Assembly: GCF_025252405.1 (NCBI RefSeq)
Contig: NZ_CP104307.1
Coordinates: 806,001-870,000 of the forward strand
Direction of reading: 5' to 3'
Origin: Flavobacterium sp. TR2
Lineage (GTDB): Bacteria > Bacteroidota > Bacteroidia > Flavobacteriales > Flavobacteriaceae
Length of the DNA stretch: 64,000 nt
Shown: positions 1 to 8,700 of the stretch, one piece after another
Position numbering within the stretch: the first letter of the stretch is position 1
Layout of the letters: every line of letters starts with the position of its first letter
Notes under the pieces: generated by a model
What the model was told of the DNA's origin: nothing
The model's input: only the letters and a program-made list of their open reading frames with translations
Database searches by the model: none
Made by a program: the position numbers and the translations under genes

Positions 1-1317
1 TCCTGCAGCCGTTCCCGCAGGAACTGCAATACTAATTGGAGTTGCAGGTAAAGCAGCATTTGAAACTGGCAAAAAACTATTGGCCGGAGATGCATTCCAA
101 GTTATACTGTAAGTTGTCGGCGAACTTGTCGTTCCGCTATAACTCAAATTAGCTGTTTGTGCACTAGCACTTTCGCATACTGCATTAACGGTTCCCAAAG
201 TTATTGTTGGCTGAGCTGCTATTACAATTTGCGTTGATAGCCCTATTGAAGACGTACAATCAACAGATGTTAAGGAATTAAGTACAATATTGCTATTTCC
301 TGTGTTGGTAAATCCACTTGCCGTAAAGCTTCCAGATCCGGCCGTTGTCACAACCATTGTTGTTGTTAAATTTGTAGCCGAAGGATTGCTCCTATGATAG
401 TTAACCGTATATTTACCTATCGGTAAATTGGCTGGCGTGCTTATCAATTGCACTTGAGAGCTAGTTCCAACCGACGTACAAACATTTGTCGCTGACATTG
501 ACGTAATACTATATGTTTTACAAGTGTATGTAATATTAACTTGACCTCTTGCGCCACTTCCTCCAATTTGCGCATCTACAGAGCTTGCTGCTCCAGCACC
601 TCCCCCTCCATACTCTTTTCCAGAATCTCCTGGACCATTTGCGCCTAAGACACTCGCAAAACCTACTCCTCCAGCTCCTCCTAGTCCAGTTCCAAAATTA
701 GCTCCTCGACCTCCATTTCCTGATGAAAGAAGTAAACCTAATAAAGTAGTAGCACCTCCAGTTGAAGCTCCGCCATTCATTGTGCTTATACTTCCAATAG
801 CGCCTGTGGTTCCTGCAACGGCACTTGGAGTAGGTCCTGTTGCTGGGTTAGCATTACCTCCATGACCACCAGGAGCATAAAAAACACCTTCAAAATTTGT
901 TACATAAGACGCCTCTCCTGTAGCTCCATTACCTGATGCTCCCGCTGTAGCCTTGGCAACAACAACATTTAAACTTTGCCTTCCAACTGTAGAAATCTTT
1001 CCTAAAGCATAAGTCCCTCCAGCACCACCTGCTCCACCTCTTCCGTTTCCTCCGCCAGCCGTGGCGCCCCCTCCTGCACCTCCAGCTCCCCAAGCTTCAA
1101 CCGTAACTTCGTCCATCCCTGCTGGAAGAGGGAAAGACGAATTGCTAGCTGTTAATGAATGCGCTAAAGTTTGCGCTTTTGAAACGGTATAGAAAAATGA
1201 TAAAGCTAAAATCAGGAGGATTTTAAATTTTCTACTAGATTTTAAGGGTTTCTCAATATAAGTTACTAAAGTTGAAAAGCTGAAGAAATTCAGCATAGTA
1301 AGTAAATCTTTTTTCAT
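1..1317 (-). CDS. Glycine-rich secreted surface protein, partial (3' end outside window)
   Basis: The frame is open from an ATG at 1317 to the left edge (439 codons), so the C-terminus is missing. The N-terminus has a long basic stretch, then a hydrophobic signal segment (about residues 32-48) ending in S-K-A-Q, which fits Sec export. Residues about 65-215 are very rich in Gly, with runs such as GAGGAGGG and GGAGGAGG, resembling glycine-rich surface domains. After that come Thr/Ser-rich beta-sandwich-like repeats with spaced cysteines, similar to Ig/PKD-like modules of Bacteroidota adhesins. A T9SS sorting domain is expected beyond the edge but cannot be seen. It lies downstream of another T9SS surface gene on the same strand, 447 bp away. 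An extracellular adhesin or matrix role is inference; no enzyme motif is visible. Confidence 0.8.
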   Translation of the reverse strand, partial: MKKDLLTMLNFFSFSTLVTYIEKPLKSSRKFKILLILALSFFYTVSKAQTLAHSLTASNSSFPLPAGMDEVTVEAWGAGGAGGGATAGGGNGRGGAGGAGGTYALGKISTVGRQSLNVVVAKATAGASGNGATGEASYVTNFEGVFYAPGGHGGNANPATGPTPSAVAGTTGAIGSISTMNGGASTGGATTLLGLLLSSGNGGRGANFGTGLGGAGGVGFASVLGANGPGDSGKEYGGGGAGAASSVDAQIGGSGARGQVNITYTCKTYSITSMSATNVCTSVGTSSQVQLISTPANLPIGKYTVNYHRSNPSATNLTTTMVVTTAGSGSFTASGFTNTGNSNIVLNSLTSVDCTSSIGLSTQIVIAAQPTITLGTVNAVCESASAQTANLSYSGTTSSPTTYSITWNASPANSFLPVSNAALPATPISIAVPAGTAAG

Positions 1318-1764
1318 CTTGTGGCATTTTAGTAATTGAAAAATAAATTCAAACTCAAAACAAGATTAACTGTAGGCTTGGGAAGATCTTTTTAAGGAAA
1401 TACAAGTAAGACCATATTCACTATAGAACTAAAAAGTATTCCAGCTTAACAGTCAACTTAAGGCTGATACATGACAGTTTTTAAAACTGCCCCTTTTGAA
1501 GAAAAAAAATAATTGAAAGGCTTGTAGTGAGAACGTTTTGTCGATTTAATATGCGCTTTATCGACTAAACACAACTACAAGGTACGATTTTATTTACATT
1601 AAAACCCGTAATAAACTAATAACCAGCTGATTTTAACACCTAAAATGCTAAAAACATAAAAAATAGGAAAAAACTGTTAATTTTAAAAACAACTAAACTT
1701 AATAAACTAAAAATCAATTATTTACAAATAAAAAACCATAAATGAGAGCATTTTTTCTCAACCT
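1318..1764. other. 447-bp intergenic region between two surface-protein genes
   Basis: No gene is visible. It is the 3' flank of the delta-60 repeat gene and the upstream region of the glycine-rich gene. It is AT-rich and holds a large imperfect palindrome at 1521-1581 (separate entry). I could not find a convincing TAnnTTTG element on the minus strand. Confidence 0.6.
1521..1581. promoter_or_regulatory. Palindromic element with two TCGA cores, candidate operator
   Basis: The outer arms CTTGTAGT (1521-1528) and ACTACAAG (1574-1581) are exact reverse complements. Nested inside are GTCGAT (1540-1545) and ATCGAC (1560-1565), again exact reverse complements. The two TCGA cores start exactly 20 bp apart. 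The element lies about 200-260 bp upstream of the glycine-rich surface gene. A similar pair with the same 20-bp phase lies upstream of the surface gene starting at 12625. A dimeric regulator site is inference. Confidence 0.45.
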
Positions 1765-4700
1765 CTAAAAAATTACCTTTTTTGAGACTGATTGGCCATT
1801 CTCTAAAATGACTTTTACCATCAAAACCTGATGTGAGGAGAACAAATTCTGAACAGAAGCATTTTTAGTTCCCAGTTTATCTTCTTTGTATAATTGCTTT
1901 CCGGAAACATCAAATATTTTAATCTCTTTTATATTCTGATTAAAAGATTCAACAGCTATAACATGATTTTTAACGGATACTATAACTCCTTTAGAATTTG
2001 CATCAAAAGACTTATTGTCTAAGGTTTTGCTATTGTACACAATTGAGAAACGATTGTCAAAAGTTCCTGCTTCAGAATCAAACTGATAAGGGCTTTCAGA
2101 AAGATTATGAACTTTATCCAGCGCTTTATCCACCAAAAAAATATTAATTTCATTAAACAAAGCATCCTGATGATCGATTTCTACATTCAATGTCGTTTTT
2201 GCATTTGACTTATATCCTAATTGAATCGAATCGTCTTCCAGCCACGGCATAGCTTTTCCTTGAATTGCCAGTTTATTATTTTCTAAAATGCTATAAAAAT
2301 CTATTTCCTGACTTGAACTGAAAGACAATGCATCGTAATAGTCTAAAGAATTGGAGGCTTCTTTAGCATATCCCAATAATATTTGTTTTAACGCATTTCC
2401 ATTATTATGAAGATTCAACCAGAATCGAAGCTTTTCAGTTTCTTTTTCAGTCACAGAAGTAGCGTTAGCAGGTCTAAAAAAAGCACTATTTCGACCTTTA
2501 ATTCTCATTTTCCCATTAAATTCTATAAAACCTTCCGAACTGCTTTGTACAAAAAATCCTTGTCCAGAAGCTATTGTCCCATCAGGCGCAGTATTGTAAT
2601 TATTTGAATTTAGAGAAGAAGTCGTCCCAACTCCGCCTAAAAGATTATATGCCACGCAATCATTTTCTGAATATTTGCCATTTACAGGCGGTGTGCCATG
2701 GGTCCAAAAATAAAGCGCTCCTTTTATTTTGGAAGAATTGGCTTTTATAAAAAGATCAGCACTTATCGCTGATGGGTATGGATTTCCTATTAAATGATAA
2801 GCATTTGCCGCTTTAAGTTTAGCCTCAATTTTTCCATTGTTTGGAATTCCTTTAAAAACTCCTTCAAATATTGTTCGTTCAGTAATGGAGTAGTTTTGCG
2901 GAGCTCTAATACAGTAGCCCTGACCAGGAACCATAGTCATAGTGCCATTATAGTTAATATTCCATCGAGAAATTGGGTCATGCCAATAGTACTTATCACT
3001 GAGCGTGTTTGGCGAAAAATCATGCATGGTCTGATTGTCAACCGGTGAAGACCAATACGTAATATCATAGCGAATTACAGGCGTTGTTTTTCTTATTACC
3101 TGAATAACTCCTGTATTGATCATATCATCATCTGACTGATAGAGACTTGCTCCATCTTGCAAAACCAAAGTTCCCGAACCAGTATACGCAAACTCTACAG
3201 CGAGCGTGTTTTTCTCTAACAAGGTTACAGTCTTACCTTGATCAATATTGCAGCCGCAAACAGCAGTTGTAGTTAATTGCGGAAAATTTTCTTTAAAATA
3301 GACATCCTTTCCAGCTGAAGGTGGGCCTTTTGACCAAGAAACACCATTCCAAACTGTAGTATTTACACAAAGCTTCAAACGAGCGATTCTATGTTTGGAA
3401 ATGCCTGCCACCGAGTTAAAATTACCACCAATAAGCAATTTATAATCTTCAGTAAATTTCATATCAAAAAGGGTATTGTTCAGTGGTGCATTAAAGGAAT
3501 TATCAATAGTTCCCGAAGGCATTAATCGAATAAGTCTAGAAGATGCGACATTTTTATATGTGCCCGAAAAAGAACCGCCAATCAAAATTCGATCGTCTGG
3601 CTGGACTAAAATAGAACGCACATCGCCTTTACTAAAACCAGTTCCAGATTCAAATGTAGTGTCAAGACTTCCATCGCTATTTAGGCGAAGTATTTTCTTT
3701 TGGGAAATACCATCAAAGGCCAAAAATGAACCTCCAACAATAATTTTTTGATCGGATTGAAGTGCGATTGCATAGACATTTTTATCAAATCCATTTCGAA
3801 TATTAAAACTTGGGTCAATGCTTCCGTCAGCATTTAAACGAACCATACCCGAAAATGGCTGTCCATTAAAGTTTTTAAAGTGGCCGCCGAGGAGAATTTT
3901 CCCGTCAGACTGTATTACCACTACTTCAACAGTTCCATCAGCACCAGAACCGATATTAAAATCCATATCTTTTGTACCATCAGGAAGAAGTCTCACGACC
4001 CTATTTGCATTTAAATTTGATCCATTGTACTTTGTAAACGCACCCGCTGCAATTATTTTTTGATCAGACTGAACTGCCAATTTATAAACTTGTCCATTAA
4101 ATCCGTCTCCACTATTAAATGAATTGTCAATTTCTCCTGTTGATAAAACTCGAACGGTCCTATTACTGAGTTTGTCATTGTATTTTGTAAAATTTCCTCC
4201 AATAATTGCTTTTCCATCTGCTTGCAATATGACAGTCTTCACTAAGCCATTTGCCCCAGAATTTCCATTATTGAAAGATTCATCGATAGAACCGTCTTCT
4301 AAAAGGCAGGCAATTTTGGAAACCGATTTGCCATTAAATCGATTAAAATTCCCGCCAATAATAGCTTTCTGATTGGGAAGGGGCAAAATACTCAAAACAG
4401 AATTATCAAAACCTATCCCTGAGGACAAATACCCAGTATCGTGTTCTCCGTCGCTATCAATTTTGGCTAACCTGCCTTGATTTTGTCCGTCAAATACCGC
4501 AAAAGAACCGCCAACAAACCAAGAACCATCTTGGTCAGACTCCAACGTTAGTACAGAAGCCGAAGCAGGTCCTGAGCCAATATCAAAACTTGATTTTAAA
4601 GCTCCGTTCCCATTCAGAAAAACCAGTCTGTTAACATCAATGTTGTCATAGGTACCCGTAAAAGATCCGCCCACCATTACATCTCCGCTCGAATTTATTT

Positions 4701-5622
4701 TGATTGTTTGAACTCCTTCCTTGCTGAAGCCTGTTCCCGTCAAAAAGCTTTCGTCTCTTGTTCCGTCAGCATTCAAACGAATAAGACGATTGGCCATACC
4801 ATCATTAAAAGCGGTAAAGTTTCCTCCTACAACCATTTTCCCGTCAGATTGCAGCGCTATGGCATTCACATCATCATTAAAGCCTTTTTCGCATTTAAAA
4901 GTAGAATCTAAACTTCCATTATTATTTAAACGCACAATTCTATTTGCCTGAGCTCCGTTAAACGTTATAAAATTTCCTGTTAGAATTATTTTCTCATTCT
5001 CAGTTATCTTGACGTGGGTAATATTTAATATCGAACCTGAGCCTGTTAAAAATGAAGCATCAAGCGTGCCGTTTGGAAGTAAGCGCGCTATTCTATTTAC
5101 CGTAGCATTTGCATATTTTGCAAAACTTCCAACGACTATAATTTTGCCATCGGCCTGCATTGCAATATCGTAAACGATTCCGGTTGCGGCTCCAACGGCC
5201 GTATTAAAAGTAGCATCATAAGTCCCATCAGAATTCAAACGGATGAGCCTTCCAACGATAATTCCGTTATACATTGTAAAACTTCCTCCTAAAATAATTT
5301 TACCGTCCGGCTGCAAATATGACGCATAAATTTTGCCATTAAAACCGGTTCCGGTCTTAAAGCTTTCGTCTATAGATCCGTTGGGGTTTAAGCGGGTAAG
5401 ATAAGAAACAGGAGAGCCATTTAAACTGAGATAATCGCCTCCAACAATCAAATTGCCATCTCTTTGCAAAAGTAGCGTGCGCACCGCTCCATCAAAACCA
5501 TCTCCAATTTGTCCATCATCAAAAACATTAAAAGAAGAATCGACTTTTCCTTGTTGCGATAGAATTTTTGTGTTCGGTAAAAACAAAAAGAGAATTAGGC
5601 AATAAAATAAATTTCTAATCAA
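1765..5622 (-). CDS. T9SS-secreted delta-60 repeat (DUF5122) surface protein
   Basis: 1285 residues. An N-terminal hydrophobic segment (residues 5-20, ending at I-L-S-Q) is a signal peptide. About 14 repeats of 50-60 residues follow (to about residue 760), each with the pattern Q-x-D-G-K-I-x-x-G-G-x-F then R-L-x-x-D-G-x-x-D-x-x-F. This is the delta-60 repeat family, thought to form beta-propeller-like folds. From about residue 783 the protein is homologous to its two large neighbours, including Y-W-S-S-P-V, G-N-P-Y-P-S and an A-L-Y-F-W-T-H motif. It ends with a type A T9SS sorting domain (L-M-V-K-V-I-L-E-N-G ... K-K-V-I-F). The start codon is TTG at 5622: an in-frame TAG lies 13 codons upstream and no ATG lies between, so TTG fits the signal peptide best. 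Ligand and function are unknown. Confidence 0.9.
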   Translation of the reverse strand: MIRNLFYCLILFLFLPNTKILSQQGKVDSSFNVFDDGQIGDGFDGAVRTLLLQRDGNLIVGGDYLSLNGSPVSYLTRLNPNGSIDESFKTGTGFNGKIYASYLQPDGKIILGGSFTMYNGIIVGRLIRLNSDGTYDATFNTAVGAATGIVYDIAMQADGKIIVVGSFAKYANATVNRIARLLPNGTLDASFLTGSGSILNITHVKITENEKIILTGNFITFNGAQANRIVRLNNNGSLDSTFKCEKGFNDDVNAIALQSDGKMVVGGNFTAFNDGMANRLIRLNADGTRDESFLTGTGFSKEGVQTIKINSSGDVMVGGSFTGTYDNIDVNRLVFLNGNGALKSSFDIGSGPASASVLTLESDQDGSWFVGGSFAVFDGQNQGRLAKIDSDGEHDTGYLSSGIGFDNSVLSILPLPNQKAIIGGNFNRFNGKSVSKIACLLEDGSIDESFNNGNSGANGLVKTVILQADGKAIIGGNFTKYNDKLSNRTVRVLSTGEIDNSFNSGDGFNGQVYKLAVQSDQKIIAAGAFTKYNGSNLNANRVVRLLPDGTKDMDFNIGSGADGTVEVVVIQSDGKILLGGHFKNFNGQPFSGMVRLNADGSIDPSFNIRNGFDKNVYAIALQSDQKIIVGGSFLAFDGISQKKILRLNSDGSLDTTFESGTGFSKGDVRSILVQPDDRILIGGSFSGTYKNVASSRLIRLMPSGTIDNSFNAPLNNTLFDMKFTEDYKLLIGGNFNSVAGISKHRIARLKLCVNTTVWNGVSWSKGPPSAGKDVYFKENFPQLTTTAVCGCNIDQGKTVTLLEKNTLAVEFAYTGSGTLVLQDGASLYQSDDDMINTGVIQVIRKTTPVIRYDITYWSSPVDNQTMHDFSPNTLSDKYYWHDPISRWNINYNGTMTMVPGQGYCIRAPQNYSITERTIFEGVFKGIPNNGKIEAKLKAANAYHLIGNPYPSAISADLFIKANSSKIKGALYFWTHGTPPVNGKYSENDCVAYNLLGGVGTTSSLNSNNYNTAPDGTIASGQGFFVQSSSEGFIEFNGKMRIKGRNSAFFRPANATSVTEKETEKLRFWLNLHNNGNALKQILLGYAKEASNSLDYYDALSFSSSQEIDFYSILENNKLAIQGKAMPWLEDDSIQLGYKSNAKTTLNVEIDHQDALFNEINIFLVDKALDKVHNLSESPYQFDSEAGTFDNRFSIVYNSKTLDNKSFDANSKGVIVSVKNHVIAVESFNQNIKEIKIFDVSGKQLYKEDKLGTKNASVQNLFSSHQVLMVKVILENGQSVSKKVIF

Positions 5623-5714
5623 AACAATGGTATTTAAATTAATATTGTAAGAATTAGACTAAAATTAAAAAGTTGCCATAACACATACAATACCCAGATT
5701 TAGGGATATTTTAG

Positions 5715-5749
5715 GCAAAAAAAAGCCCATTCGTAAATGAATGGGCTTG
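5715..5749 (-). terminator. Rho-independent terminator of the large LamG/repeat gene
   Basis: Arms AAGCCCATTC (5723-5732) and GAATGGGCTT (5739-5748) pair perfectly around a 6-nt loop. Read on the minus strand, the stem is followed by a run of eight T. It lies 23 bp after the stop codon at 5772, so the upstream surface gene is probably terminated before the delta-60 gene. Confidence 0.85.
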
Positions 5750-5771
5750 TGATTATTTGCTGGTTTATTTT

Positions 5772-8700
5772 CTACAGATTAGAAAAAATAACTTTCTTAG
5801 TAATGGTATGACCATTTTCTAAAGTGATTTTCACCAGTATTACCTGATCAGAAGAATTCAGATTTGCAATCTGTAATTCTGAAGCATTTATTTTGTCTTT
5901 GCTATACAATAACTGTGCTCCAACATTGTAAATACGCACTTCTTTTAGGGTTTCTTTTGATGAAACGATTTTTAGTGTTTTGTCTTTAACCGAAACCAAA
6001 ACCGTATTTTCTAGGTTCTCAAAATCATCTGTTCCTAAAGTTTTATTTGTATAACGAAGTGTAAAACGAGTTGTATTTGTACCTGCTACACTGAAAAAAG
6101 TATAATTTTCTTTTCGTAAGTCTACTATTTTACCCGTTTCTTTATCTTCTAAATATACTGGCTGAGTAGTAAATAATCCGTCTGCATGGTCAATAGAGAT
6201 CGTAAAGTTGCGATCACCTTTATCATCAACTCCGCTTTTGTATCCTAGAGGAATTACTTCTGCATTATTAAAAGGAAGTGAACGGCCTTGAATAGTAAGT
6301 TTTTTAGATTCGTTAATACTATAAAAATCAAGATACGAGTTGCTTCCCATTGTAGTAGCATCAAAAATTGGGTCAATACCGTTTGTTGCTCCTTCAACAT
6401 AACCAATTAACAATTGCTTGAAAGCACCTTGAGTATTGGCAATATTTAACCAAAGACGATTTTTTTCAACTTCATTGGCTGTTTTATAAAACTGGGTATT
6501 CTGTGTGCTTTTTTCACGAAGACCGTTATTAAATTTAATTACAGTTCCTGGTGTTGTTGAAAAGAAAGCTTGACCTGCTCCAATATAGCCCTTAAACTCA
6601 TCTGGACCTGTAACAGGATCACCACTTACCCTTGTCGATCCTACTCCGTTGTAAACAACAAAATCTGAGCTATTGTATTTGAAGGTATTAGTTCCTGGAA
6701 TAACTTGCGGAGGCTGATTATGCGTCCAAAAATATAATGCTCCGATTTCATCTTTATTCTCCAGCAATAGTTTATTTGCATTTATCGGAGAAGGATAAGG
6801 ATTACCCAATAAATTCAATTTATTTTGCACTACTGGAACAGAGACATCTCCATTGTTTGGTGTACCTACAAATATCCCTTCAAATGTAGAAGGAGTGACT
6901 AAGTCAAAATTCTGTGGCCCTCTGATACTATAACCTTGACCTTTTTTCATAACCTCTATTCCATAATTACTAAGAACCCATTGCGAAGTGGTCGCATTCC
7001 AATAATGGTATTTATCAAACAAGGTGTTTGGAGAAAACTTTCTCATCGTAAGGCCAGCATCTGTTACTGGTGTTGCCCAATACACTACATCGAAACGACG
7101 CATACTAACTTTTCTCTTATAAGAAATAGTACCAGTATTTACAGCACTTTCTGATTGCAGTAAACTTGAACCGCTTTCAAATGACAATTTACCATTACTT
7201 GTGATATCGTTTGTAACAGTTAAAGTCATTGTAGGCGGAATAATTACATCTGGATCTGATGGTCCATTTGGAACATTAACAATTAAAGAACATACTGTCA
7301 AATCAGCTCCAACCATACTTTCAAATGGCTGATTTGGTGTAACTGAAGAAATTGTCACACTTGAATTTTGGTTTGGGGCTCCATTTGTCCATCCATTACC
7401 ATCCCACTCAGTACTTGAACTAGTGTCAAGTATTACGACAGATGCTACATTTGATACACATCCTGTATTCATATCTGTAACCGTAAAATCATATGTTCCT
7501 GCCTGTAATTGACCAATAACCAGTGTCGTTTCTATGTTTACGCGATAATATTGATTTGATCTTTGCCCACTTTGATTAACCCTCCAGTTTCCTGTTGGCA
7601 AATTATTTAGTGTTATGCTTCCTAAAGTACCACAAGACACATTGGTATGTGAAACTGATGGGGTTGTAGGCTGTGGGTTTACTGTTATCGTACCAGTTGC
7701 CGAAATATTTCCGCAACCATTAGTCAAAGTTACCGTATAATTAAATGGACTGCCAACTTCTGTAGTAGGAGTTCCACTAATTGTAACTACATTTCCAGAC
7801 CAACCTCCTGTAACTCCAGATGGCAGACCTGAGAAAGTCGCGCCTGTTGCTCCTGTTGTAGCATATGTAATACTTGTAATTGCTGTATTAGCACATACAG
7901 TCTGCGAATCTGTACCCACAGCTGAACTTAATGCTATGGTGTTGTTTGGATTTACAGTTATTGTTCCTGAAGTTGATACATTTCCACATCCTCCCGTTAA
8001 AGTGACTGTATAATTATATGGACTTCCTGCACTTACTGTTGGAGTTCCGCTTATCGTAACCACATTCGCCGCCCAACCACCTGTAACTCCAGATGGCAGA
8101 CCTGAGAAAGTCGCGCCTGTTGCTCCTGTTGTGTTGTACGTAATGTTTGTGATCGGTGTATTAATGCATTTTGTCTGTGCATTTGTACCTGTAGCTGAAC
8201 TTAATGTTATCGTATTGTCTGGAGTAACCGTTATTGTACCTGAAGTTGATACATTTCCACATCCTCCCGTTAAAGTAACTGTATAATTATATGGACTTCC
8301 AGCACTTACTGTTGGAGTTCCGCTTATCGTAACCACATTTGCAGTCCAGCCCCCTGTAACTCCAGATGGCAGACCTGAGAAAGTTGCACCTGTTGCTCCA
8401 GTTGTGTTGTACGTAATGTTTGTGATCGGTGTATTAATGCATCTTGTCTGTGCATTTGTACCTGCAGCTGAACTTAATGTTATCGTATTGTCTGGAGTAA
8501 CAGTTATTGTTCCTGAAGTTGATACATTTCCACATCCTCCCGTTAAAGTAACTGTATAATTATATGGACTTCCAGCACTTACTGTTGGAGTTCCGCTTAT
8601 CGTAACCACATTCGCCGCCCAGCCTCCTGTAACTCCAGATGGCAGACCTAAGAAAGTTGCACCTGTTGCTCCTGTTGTGTTGTACGTAATGTTTGTGATC

